Positions 55,103 through 64,000 of a stretch of DNA of 64,000 nucleotides are shown here, one piece after another (position 1 is the first letter of the stretch; the number at the start of each line of letters is the position of its first letter). The notes under the pieces were generated by a model that was not told the DNA's origin, ran no database searches, and was given only the letters and a program-made list of their open reading frames with translations. The DNA is from Syngnathus acus (taxonomy: Eukaryota; Chordata; Actinopteri; Syngnathiformes; Syngnathidae). The stretch is from contig NC_051095.1 of NCBI RefSeq assembly GCF_901709675.1, forward strand, positions 18,557,956-18,621,955, in the 5' to 3' direction. The translations under genes were made by a program, and so were the position numbers.

Positions 55103-55775
55103 CGACGTACAGGAGCACCAAATGAAACGAAACAAACAAAAAAAAAACAATAGCACTTATCTTGTTTCTACTTCCTCACAACCACTGTGTTGTCCAAAAA
55201 ACACACTTCCACCGTGCACCAACGAAAAGCCCTATTTTGTCGACTTTAATACTCGCTAAGGACATGGCTATCCCGCGAGGATGTAAATACAATGAATATG
55301 AACGAAAATAATGATGCTCAGCATCTGAACCAATTTGCACAGCATGGAAATCAAGAAAATACGTGTACATAATGTTGATATGATATACACTCACAAGACG
55401 TCGTAACATTAAAGTACGCCGGCACCAAAAAGAAGAATTCAATATAACTCACTTGAACAAAATGTTCAATATTCTGGATCATATTTTCTGATATTTTGGT
55501 TGCTTGATTTGGTGACACAAGGGGCAAAATATTAGAAACAACATCTCTCAAAATATGGCACCACTTTGAGACAACCACTAGCAAAGGAGCGCACAGAAAT
55601 GTGGTGCGTGCTACAGTTTGATATATGCTTGCTTAAATATTGTATATTTTTTTATCCAGTGACTAATATAATCTTTGCATATGGAGCTGTGCAATTTGCT
55701 AATATTGTACATAGTATTTGTAGTAAGTATTAAGTGTTTGTGCATGCCTAAATAAAACCCAGCATTGACGCTCAT
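55103..55775 (+). other. tdo2: tdo2 3' UTR with AATAAA at 55751-55756
   Basis: Sequence after the stop shows no further ORF support. The first full AATAAA in a suitable place is at 55751-55756, so cleavage is expected about 10-30 nt later and the end coordinate is approximate. It lies only tens of bases from the ctso stop codon on the opposite strand. Confidence 0.6.
55751..55756 (+). terminator. tdo2: tdo2 polyadenylation signal AATAAA
   Basis: A canonical hexamer about 650 bp after the stop codon. The site is followed at once by the reverse-strand ctso signal. Confidence 0.65.
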
Positions 55776-55784
55776 GTAAAGTGA

Positions 55785-55790
55785 TTTATT
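55785..55790 (-). terminator. ctso: ctso polyadenylation signal AATAAA
   Basis: On the minus strand AATAAA begins only 9 nt after the stop codon, implying a 3' UTR of a few tens of bases. It faces the tdo2 AATAAA at 55751-55756. Confidence 0.65.
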
Positions 55791-55799
55791 TGCATCACA

Positions 55800-55834
55800 T
55801 CAAACCAACACAGCCGCCACAGAATCTGCGATGC
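55800..55834 (-). CDS. ctso: ctso exon 8: C-terminus
   Basis: This 35-nt terminal exon encodes [11 protein letters not shown] and TGA (55802-55800). The acceptor is GTTGCCAG. GIADSV matches the cathepsin O ending. Confidence 0.9.
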
Positions 55835-58800
55835 CTGGCAACACATGAGGACAAGACAATATTAATGTCGATGCCATGGGGGTGGATGGCACGCGCAACA
55901 GACACTCTATTAAAAGCAGGTATGAATGTAAAAATTAAGATGGAAATAAACACAGGGATGGTTTACACTCACCGCAAAGGTTGCTGCCAATTTTGACATA
56001 AACGTAACCCTCCTTTCCCCACTCAGTACCCCATGAGTTTTGCACTATCCAGAAGGGAATCTCCCCTACAAAAAAAAAACACACAAGCAAACGGAATTTA
56101 GAAACTAAAGAACATAACTTGACCTGAAAGCTTAAAAGGCTGTATAATAGCTTTGCACAAATAAGTCAGTGGAAATAATTGGTAAACATACACAAAGGCC
56201 GCATCCATATGCACTGTGAAAGAAATGAAAAACTGCTGTCAGTCCTGACAGAGGTGGCACATCCTTTATCTATCGCAAAAGGTTATTTCTATCCAAAAGG
56301 TTACATTGTTTAATTTTGTAGGGAGGCAGCACGGTGAAGCACTGGTTAGCACGTCCGCCTCACAGTTCAGTTCAGTTCAGTTCGATTCCACCTCTGACCC
56401 TCCCAGTGCGGAGTTTGCCGTGCCTGCATGGTTTTTCCCCGGGGACTGTGGTTTCCTCACACATCCCAAAAACATGCATGGTAGGCTGATTGAGCACTCC
56501 ACATTGCCCGTAGGTGCGAGTGCGAGTGCGGATGGTTGTTTGTCACAGTGTGCCCTGCGATTGGCTGGCAACCAGTTCAGGGTGTCCCCTGCCTACTGCC
56601 CGATGACTGCTGGGATAGGCTCCAGCACGCCCGTGACCTTCATGGGGACAAGTGGTATTTGATACTTCTAAGCTCAGCCTCAAAGTCATACACACCCTTT
56701 TGAAATACTATTAGAGATAGCACACCCCTTTTCATCAAAGCAACCCCTTAAAAATTAAATAAAAACAAAGTCTTAAAGTCCTAAACTTTTAAAGTCACAC
56801 AACCCCTTTAACTTCCTGACAAAGATGGCACACACTTCTCCATAAAGCATGGCATTTCCAACTCTTATATAACACTGATGATATAACTGTACCTTGAAAT
56901 TACAACGTCAACATCCAAAGAGAGTAATGACTGAATAATAACAATTGAATGGAAACTTTTTTTTTTCATTTTCATTAAGAGAACCCCCCTCTCAAAGTGG
57001 TACCAGAACTCAAGCCATGTGTTGAGTTGAGCCCAACAATATCTAGTCAAACCTTCTCAACCTTGCACACTAGCTCACAATCCTTACTTGTTAAAGAAGT
57101 GGCATTATATGTCCCTCAAGTCAGCTTTTGTAACCTCCACCCACAGTTAGGGAGCTCATGGTAAGCAGGATGTTGCCTCTTGCCATGTTGCCTCTTTAGG
57201 CTGTATCCGACTGGGTCACATGGGTGCTTTCGACATGGGTGAAGGGACATAGAGCCCCAGACAAGTTAATTGACTTAACTCCAACGATCATGGGGACAGA
57301 CAAATCCCTCCACCATGAAAAGATGACTTTACAGGGATAGGCGGAGTGATAAACATCTATTAAAAATATGTTGTTGTTTCTCGTTGATCATAACTTTACA
57401 TCATTTTTTTACACAGAAAACTTGTGGTGGGTTTTGTTTGGCTTACCTGTGGCGTCATAGCCCACCACCAACACAGCATGGTTGGGCCAGCGACTGGAGC
57501 AGTGGTGCTGGATGATTCCTCCCAAGTAGTCCTGCCAGCTGACCGCGTCCACAACGGCAGACAGAGGACCTTTCTCTACCAGCTCTGCCTTCATTGCCTC
57601 CTCTTGACCACTAGCGGAGGCAGAAGAGCAGAAACAACATCAGTGGAGCGGAAAGGAAGACTAGACAAGTAAGGGAGAGATGGGTCAATGGACAGACAGA
57701 TGAATGGATGAATGGAAGGTTGAATAGCCATCCATTCATTTTCTGGTTTTTTGGTTCATTCAAATACTCTTTTCACTGAGTGATCGATCTACAGTTGGCG
57801 CTTACAGTAAATTGCTTTTTTCCTTCGGTATATTCAAGCATCTAAAGTTAGTATATTAATACAAAAGACTGATTCAGATTTTTTACCAATAAAAAGTGTT
57901 TTCTAAAGTAGTTTCTTCAATCTTAGGTGCATACAACAAACAATATTTAGTCATTCAAAATAATAAACTCATCCATCCATCTAATAGAAATAAAACATGC
58001 ACTGATTGCTTCAGGGTTTTATAAGCTAGTACAAACTTGTTTTGCATGTCATCAAAAAGGCCATACTTTATAAAAGTAGCTGTAAAAAAATGAGAAAAAA
58101 AATCAAACAAATGTTTTGCATGCATTGGTTCAAAGTAATTAATAAGTATAAATAAAAAAGATGATTAGAATTATTCATTTCACTACAAAATAAAATGTTC
58201 TGTATTTAATGTAAACATTGATCAAATACTCTGTGGCTTAGATTTTGTTGTTTAGATTATTTAGATATTTTTCCACTGTGTATTTTGTTTTATATCAACA
58301 AGGAATTATCATCCAACAACTATTTATGAAGTGTTGTGAACCTATGTCTTGTTCTGACCAGTGTGCAACAGAGCAATCAATATCTATGTTGACACAGCAA
58401 ACATGACATGTTCCTGACCCTCTTCCGTCCTTGAGCTTCACATGATTTTTGAATAAGTGTGTGTTAATTTTTAAGCTTTTACTGCCTAGGGGAACTTTTT
58501 TTTTTTTTACCTGAAGTCATAAGAAGTGAAGTTCCTCAAGGTGACGGCCCTTTTAAGACAGGAGAAGAAGTGACACATTCCATTCTTGGCCTTGTAGGGG
58601 TACTCAGATTGTGGCACCAGGCTCACTCTTGTCTACGGATAATGTTAAAGGAATATGATATAATGACGCACTCTTGTGTTGTGAGTGACATGATTTAACA
58701 ATAGATGGCCTTCTTGTCTATTTGTGAGTTGAGTCATTACGTAGGTCTTCAAAATGGCTGTTTCAAGTGAAAATGGCACGGTCTTTTCAAGTGTGGGTTC

Positions 58801-61800
58801 TTGAGTCTACTTCTTTTTCTACTCATGTCTACTAAACATCATGGTGCTAAGTGCATTAGCTTTTTTTTCTTTCCAGCCACAGTGGCTAATGGTTTCCCAG
58901 AGCATAGAGCACTCCCACTTCCACTCGCGTTCTTATTTTGAAACTTAAAAATGCCCCGCTTCTGCACACCGACTAACACTACCCTGAGCATGACTACAAG
59001 GCAATGGGTTGAAGAATGAATGTCACATAATCACTCAAACCAATTTTATAAAAAAGGACAATGGCCAACGTCATTGACACACAAATCTGCTGAAGCCAGT
59101 GTAAATCATGTAAATTTGATTCTTCCAACAAAATTATCGAAATTTCAAAAAACATTTAAGGTACACAAATCATTAACATGTCCTTAAACAATAAGTGACC
59201 TTTTTTACATTCCTCATTGCAGACAGTCGCTCACAGACAGATGGCCCACAGACCGAATGCTTCATGGCACGTTTTGGAGGAGGAAGTGTTGTTGAGGAGG
59301 CTTACGCTGATTTAATTTGAGGGGGCACAGCTGGCCCATTGTACATTTGACTCCGGATTAAACATGCAGCCTGAATACGCATAACGCTTTTATTTCACAA
59401 ATCAATCTGCGGACCACATGCATGAACTTTGCAAGGAGAGTAATCCATATGGCTCACTAATCAAAGATGATCTGCTAAAAGGGGTTAGCTGGAGTTGAGT
59501 TGTCACTAACCACAGCTAAAAATCAGCCACTTGGTGGGTTGACTGACAAACTGACCCCAAAACGAAAAACAAATGCGCACCAGACTGTGCAGATTTTTCT
59601 TTTCTTTTGTTTGTTGTTTTTAGTGTTGTTGCTCTACTTGAAAGAGAGTCTCAGCTGAAACAGAAGGTCTGTAGGTTGCGTTATGCCTAATTCACACCGG
59701 GTGCTATACGTTCTTCCACTAAACGCCGCAAGGAATAGAAAGCCTTGGAGTCGACGAGTCAATTAACACTGGCTGCGGCGCGCCGGTGGAACGTCGGCGC
59801 TGTTCGCTAGCCTTCACCCATTTTTATCCTCCTCGGCCATTTTGCCACTTACTGTCGACTGAAAATGACATCACAGTTGCTCAGGTCTCAGGCAACAACT
59901 AATCAAGACTCAACAAATTTCTGAAGCTGAGGTGGATTCTGCCTAGTTGCTAATTCATATTCCACAAACAAAACATTAATCAGAACAATGTGTTTCGACT
60001 AGTTGGACTGCACAGAGCACATTATTACATTAGTGCCGACGTCCTGTTTAAACCAAAATGACAGAACCTGTGTCTTCTCTTCTTCTCCTGTGGGCTGGAT
60101 TTTTAAAAGGTTTAGTCTAGAGAATGGCTTGAGACTTAAATTATACATACTAATTGGTCCAAACTTCAACAAACCATTGCTTCAAACCAAAATGGAAGAT
60201 TCTCTCTTACATTTACAGGCATGGCTCCTTTAGAATGTTTTAAGGTTTCTACTAATAACTAAGACTAAAAATTAATGTTCCTAAATTTCTGGCTCGTAGG
60301 GCTGAAATTTGGATTTTGCATGACCGGACGATCAACCATACTGAACGACTTCCTCTGATTTTTACAGCATGGCTTCTTCAGACCTATTTGTGGATCTATA
60401 TACGTGCTTACAAAATTTCAGATTTCTTGCTAACCGTCTTTCTTTTCTAAATTTCAAAGTACCGTCTGTAACCAGAGGAGAGCTTTGGCTGGGGAGCCTC
60501 CTTTGCAGCCTCCATTTTGCAAGCAGCAGTCGACGACTTGCTGCACGCTGAGCTCCTGCAGTGGCGCTCCTGCGATGGCGTTGGCCGATTGCATGGCGCC
60601 CACCACGCTAAATGCCCAGCAGCTACCACACTGGAAAAAATGAATGATTGAGAAAAGCTAAAGTTCAAACTCCTGAGGGACGTATTACTCCAAATCCTGT
60701 CCTTAATGACCATCTTTGCCAGCAGAAAAACATTTTTCTTATCCCACCAGCTTTCCAAAATTAGCTTCCTCATGACTTTGTGAAGGAGACCGGGACAAAG
60801 ACAGTTCATTTTAATGCATGAGGCTGTCTCTGCCGGTACCGCCCTGCTGGTCAAATAATTGCCCTAATTTATCCTCAAAAAGCAGTCTATTATCAGACAC
60901 ACTGCTCTTAGTTGATGGACACAAAATCACTGTGAAATAACTCAAAAACCATCTTGAACCTTCTTCCAAGACTTTTTATATTTGACCCAGAAGGGATGGT
61001 TTTATGGTCCCATCTCCTGAGGGAAAGTGTCTTTTGTAGTTATTAACAATTCACATTAATAATGTTCCAGGTGATTTGAGTCATTTAACAGCATCAAGTC
61101 ACACACTTCCAACAGCCAAAGTCGCTACAATAGAAATAGAAGTCGACCTATCCACCAAAATGAAAAGTTAAAAAACTATTGTGAGCGTGTACTAGTGTAC
61201 CCTCCCTGCAAATGACATCTCATAAATAGTAGATTTTTAATAGGATGTGACGTCAAGCACATTCTCGTGTTAGCTCATCTCACAGACTCACGAACAGAAG
61301 CTATTATTTGTTGAAATGGATTCCACGAATTGAAGTTCTTTGAATTACATCGAATTTACAATGAATTAATGTATAAATTTGACTCCATCCATCCATTTTG
61401 AACACTGCTTATCCTGTTCAGGGTCGTGGGGTGCTGGAGTCTATCCCTGTTGACATCGAGCAAAAAGCAGGCGACACCCTGCCAGCCAGTCACAGGACAC
61501 ATATGGAGACAGTCAGTCAGTCACACTTACACGCACACTGTCACTGAGCGAGAATCGATCCGACACTGCCCGCACAAACATCAGACGTGTGTACCCCTAC
61601 ACTATCAGCGACTCATTTAATTCAAATTAATAAAATAAAATTACAATAACTTTAAACTTTAATTCAAGGCAAATTACAAATATATTAAAAGGGAAATAAA
61701 TTACATAAAAAGGCTGTCTCTCCAAAGTTGTTTCTCATGTTCGAGCCCAAAAACAATAATATTTTTTATTTTTTGGGCTAAAAATACACCTCTCAATGTT

Positions 61801-63839
61801 CCATCTTACCGCTTGCTGGTTCTGGACCGGCGCCACCACCGCTCGGTCCCTCCAGTCAAATTTGGCCGGCAGCTCTTTTGTCTTGGCTCCAAGGAATGGT
61901 GGAGCTCGCTCAGAGATTGATCCCAAGTACAAATCTGCAGAGAACAAACAATTCAATGTCCAGTCCAGATGGAGAGCATGTAAAGCAGATACAAATCAAG
62001 GCAATTCCCTCTCAAATTGCACTAGTAGAAACATAAATTTTGGACTGACATGCTAGTAACATCACAACATTTGAACAGTAAGTTCATCCTACCACGAAAT
62101 TCCTCAGGTGAGAGGGAGGAGAAGTGATTGATTCCGTACTTAGCAGACTGAGGTTGTGTAGAAAATGAGTTGAGGTACGCATGACGCTCCGTAGAATCCT
62201 GGATTGTCCAAACAACCAAAAATAACACACACACACGCACGCACGCACGCGCCCGCATACACATGCACATACACATACACACACACACACATATACAAAA
62301 ACCTCTGTCAATTTGTATTAAGCATTGTAGTTTATGAACGTCAAAAATGCTAACTCATTTAATGCCGTGGCTGTTTTGAATTAATTGAAAACTTAAAATT
62401 TGAAGCGGAAGTGTACTGCATCCATATGTAATACCCAATGAAAAAATGATATGAGCTTTTCAAAATAGAAGCTGTTTCTGGGTTTTGGGCGTGAGTGAGA
62501 TTGAGCCGTTGACAAAAAGCTGTGGCACTGCCAAACCATGCCAATACAGATTATAGATATACTATAAAAATAATATATTGTATTGGCAAAAGATTTCTTG
62601 TGTCCATAAATGGTCAATTTCATATTTTTTTTCCCAAATCAATGCGACTGGTATTTTCCAGTGTTGTATTTTTAGCATGTCACTGACCAATTGAAAGTAA
62701 CAAATGGCTTGGAAATAAATCTATTTACTCTCTTGGACACTTCAACTGTCTGGGAAATGCCATAAAACAATTGATATGGATGCTTTTTAGACAATAACAA
62801 AAGAAAATAGATACATTTAAGTCTGTTTTGTTGAAAACCAACGACTGTAAGTAGGATCAGCCACAAATTTGTGTGCATATAATTCCCATGTATTACACAA
62901 TGCACCAGAAGTAAAAAATAATAATAAAAAAAAATAAAGATTTTATGTTGCAGCACGAGTTGATGTGTGGTGAAATGCTGAAATGCTATAAAACAACCAA
63001 TATGAATGCTTTTCAGACAATAACAAAAGAAAATAGATACATTTAATTAAGTCTGTTTTGCTGAAATCCAACGACTGTAGGTGTAGGTAGCATCATCCAC
63101 AAATGTGTGTGCAGATTAATTCCCATGTATTACACAATGCGCCAGTAAAAAAAAAGTACAAGAAACAAATATATCTATGATTTTATGTTGCAGAACGAGT
63201 TGATGTGAGACTCGTCACCAATTTTAATTTTGTTGTCATGTACCTCCATTAATCTTGCCATATATTTTAATTCTATTTAGAAATTACAACTTGATGACTT
63301 GAAGTTTAACCTAAATACAACAAATAAAAACTCTAGATTTGTGAGGAAAAAACAACGTGTCTTATTCATTGTTCTATTTAAATCAACTAGTAAAGAAGTT
63401 ACTGAATACCAGCGAATTAGAAATAAATGTTTAGGCAGGATATTAAAGTAAAGAGACAAATAAATCCTCTGACGTTATATTTTTATACATTCCGACACTG
63501 AAAGGTGGACTATTGCGCTTAACATATCGTTATCGCACTACGGTTTAAATCCAAACGTAAAAACGCGCACCTGCCTTCTCTATTTCCGGATTGTACCTGA
63601 GGGGCGTGGTCTCTAATGACGCACGGTACGCGTTTCTTATTTCTTACCTGAAAACAGCGATTGTAGCTCTCAAACCCGCCTTTACTTTCGTACATGAGGT
63701 GGCCGCAACATCCAAATGGAGTAAAATCACCCGTCAAATTCTTCAAATCTTCGTCAGAACTCGCGTTTTTGCAACACAGCGGGGCGACGACGGCGACAAC
63801 TGTCGCCATGGCAACAGTATGCAGGTAGCACGGATTCAT
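55800..63839 (-). CDS. ctso: Cathepsin O, complete gene (8 exons)
   Basis: Cathepsin O is a papain-family (C1A) lysosomal-type cysteine protease. Exons in transcript order: 63839-63648, 62198-62093, 61934-61810, 60630-60463, 58632-58511, 57610-57447, 56065-55973, 55834-55800. They join in frame to 1,005 nt, about 334 residues. Features: N-terminal hydrophobic signal region; I29-type propeptide ([14 protein letters not shown]); mature start near PAKFDWRD; oxyanion Gln in [15 protein letters not shown]; catalytic Cys145, His282 ([10 protein letters not shown]) and Asn302 (WIVQNSWG). GYDATG and SVQQVVDCC match cathepsin O better than L, K or S. The gene runs tail-to-tail with tdo2, as in other vertebrates. 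Start choice between 63839 and an in-frame ATG at 63809 is uncertain. Confidence 0.95.
55973..56065 (-). CDS. ctso: ctso exon 7: catalytic asparagine exon
   Basis: This 93-nt exon encodes [20 protein letters not shown] and [11 protein letters not shown], with catalytic Asn302 in QNSWG. The acceptor is TTTGTAG, the donor GTGAGT. Confidence 0.94.
56066..57446. other. ctso intron 6, 1.4 kb
   Basis: Contains the reverse teleost repeat (56323-56656) and AT-rich sequence. No exon is supported. Confidence 0.6.
56323..56656 (-). repeat. Teleost interspersed repeat, reverse copy in ctso intron 7
   Basis: Reverse complement of the 44606-44957 element (GGCAGCACGGTGAAGCACTG to CATGGGGACAAGTGG). It contains a four-fold CAGTT/TTCAG slippage near 56365. 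The last coding exons lie within 500 bp. Confidence 0.85.
57447..57610 (-). CDS. ctso: ctso exon 6: catalytic histidine exon
   Basis: This exon encodes [37 protein letters not shown] and [13 protein letters not shown], with catalytic His282. The acceptor is CCGCTAG, the donor GTAAGC. Confidence 0.96.
58511..58632 (-). CDS. ctso: ctso exon 5
   Basis: This 122-nt exon encodes [20 protein letters not shown] and [25 protein letters not shown] and GMC match the papain-fold segment after the active-site helix. There is no ORF of useful length here; the call rests on splice signals and homology. Confidence 0.9.
58633..60462. other. ctso intron 4, 1.8 kb
   Basis: Includes a CpG-containing stretch at 59690-59810 (TTCACACCGGGTGC, GGCTGCGGCGCGCC) that resembles a fish repeat, and the CAAACCAAAATG-type repeat at 60.03-60.40 kb. 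No exon is supported. Confidence 0.55.
60463..60630 (-). CDS. ctso: ctso exon 4: catalytic cysteine exon
   Basis: This 168-nt symmetric exon begins [20 protein letters not shown] and continues [10 protein letters not shown] and [18 protein letters not shown]. Its fourth residue is the nucleophile Cys145. The acceptor is TTCCAG, the donor GTACTT. Confidence 0.96.
60631..61809. other. ctso intron 3, 1.2 kb
   Basis: Non-coding, ending near a shortened teleost repeat (61381-61617). No additional exon is needed by the reading frame. Confidence 0.6.
61381..61617 (+). repeat. Teleost interspersed repeat, shortened copy
   Basis: Begins GACTCCATCCATCCATTTTG, continues GCTTATCCTGTTCAGGGTCG and CAGGCGACACCCTGCCAGCC, and lacks the central GGGATGTGGGAGG part. 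Confidence 0.7.
61810..61934 (-). CDS. ctso: ctso exon 3: propeptide end and mature N-terminus
   Basis: This exon encodes [20 protein letters not shown], then [20 protein letters not shown] and Ala. It spans the likely zymogen cleavage region before FDWRD and includes the oxyanion-hole Gln. Confidence 0.93.
62093..62198 (-). CDS. ctso: ctso exon 2: I29 propeptide
   Basis: This 106-nt exon encodes [20 protein letters not shown] and [15 protein letters not shown], the inhibitory prodomain core. The acceptor is ATCCAG, the donor GTAGGA. Confidence 0.92.
62199..63647. other. ctso intron 1, 1.4 kb
   Basis: Holds a CA/CG dinucleotide run (62226-62294) and a large tandem duplication (62755-63210). 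No coding signal. Confidence 0.65.
62755..63210. repeat. 226-bp tandem duplication
   Basis: Two adjacent copies (about 62755-62970 and 62981-63210) share AGACAATAACAAAAGAAAAT, CCAACGACTGTA, CCCATGTATTACACAATGC and ATTTTATGTTGCAG in the same order, with small indels. It is a fairly recent duplication in ctso intron 1. Confidence 0.9.
63648..63839 (-). CDS. ctso: ctso exon 1: signal peptide and propeptide start
   Basis: This exon encodes 64 residues from [11 protein letters not shown]. The first ATG gives a hydrophobic run of about 20 residues, a better signal peptide than the inner ATG at 63809-63807. The inner one has the stronger Kozak context (GCCATGG). It ends SYNRCFQ in phase 0 at donor GTAAGA. 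Residues 24-58 are Cys- and Asp-rich and not well conserved in my memory of the family. Confidence 0.8.
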
Positions 63840-63920
63840 TTTAGTTCCAGAAATGTTCGCGTGAAGATAACATCAAACTTTGAACAAACGCGGAAGTGGG
63901 ACTATCGAGAAAGGTAAACT
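63840..63920 (-). promoter_or_regulatory. ctso: Candidate ctso promoter
   Basis: The region just before the first ATG lacks a clear TATA box. It has several CpGs and an ETS-like site (CACTTCCG on the minus strand, 63891-63898), a pattern common in housekeeping promoters. The transcription start is not defined. Confidence 0.3.
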
Positions 63921-64000
63921 TGGTGATGAGTGGACGTGGCGGCCTTCCTCCTAACGGACACTAGAGGGAGATATTGCTAGAAATGTATCTTTGGAAATTT

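Overview
The window is nuclear DNA from a ray-finned fish, most likely a percomorph teleost. It holds spliced vertebrate genes with GT-AG introns, long (TG)n and (AG)n microsatellites, and interspersed repeats typical of teleost genomes. There is no prokaryotic gene organisation, no CRISPR array and no tRNA or rRNA gene that I can support.

Three protein genes account for all the coding sequence I can defend. (1) Positions 1694-41565, + strand: the 3' two thirds of a teneurin gene, best matched to tenm3. Fifteen exons, including a 21-nt microexon, encode about 1,846 residues: the end of the transthyretin-like region, FN-plug, NHL propeller, YD-repeat shell, Rhs-type core, Tox-GHH-like domain and the C-terminal TCAP peptide. 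The cytoplasmic, transmembrane and EGF parts lie upstream of the window. (2) Positions 49193-55102, + strand: a complete 12-exon tdo2 gene for tryptophan 2,3-dioxygenase, 406 residues. (3) Positions 55800-63839, - strand: a complete 8-exon ctso gene for cathepsin O, about 334 residues. All exon phases join without a frameshift or stop.

Layout: 1-41565 is tenm3, with introns up to 11.9 kb full of degenerate repeats. 41566-49192 is a repeat-rich spacer with a fold-back Tc1-like element, a 229-bp (AG)n tract and teleost repeats. 49193-55.8 kb is tdo2. 55.8-63.84 kb is ctso, running toward tdo2. The tdo2 and ctso 3' ends nearly touch: their opposed AATAAA signals lie within 40 bp.

The genes do not form one pathway. 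Teneurin is a trans-synaptic adhesion receptor, TDO2 is a hepatic haem enzyme of tryptophan catabolism, and cathepsin O is a lysosomal-type papain-family protease. From general knowledge, TDO2-CTSO is a conserved vertebrate neighbour pair. I found no new enzymatic or defence system. The most interesting signals are the neural-type microexon with adjacent RBFOX- and NOVA-like motifs, the compact convergent 3' ends, the fold-back transposon, a four-copy hairpin-forming inverted-repeat element, and several decayed intronic arrays.
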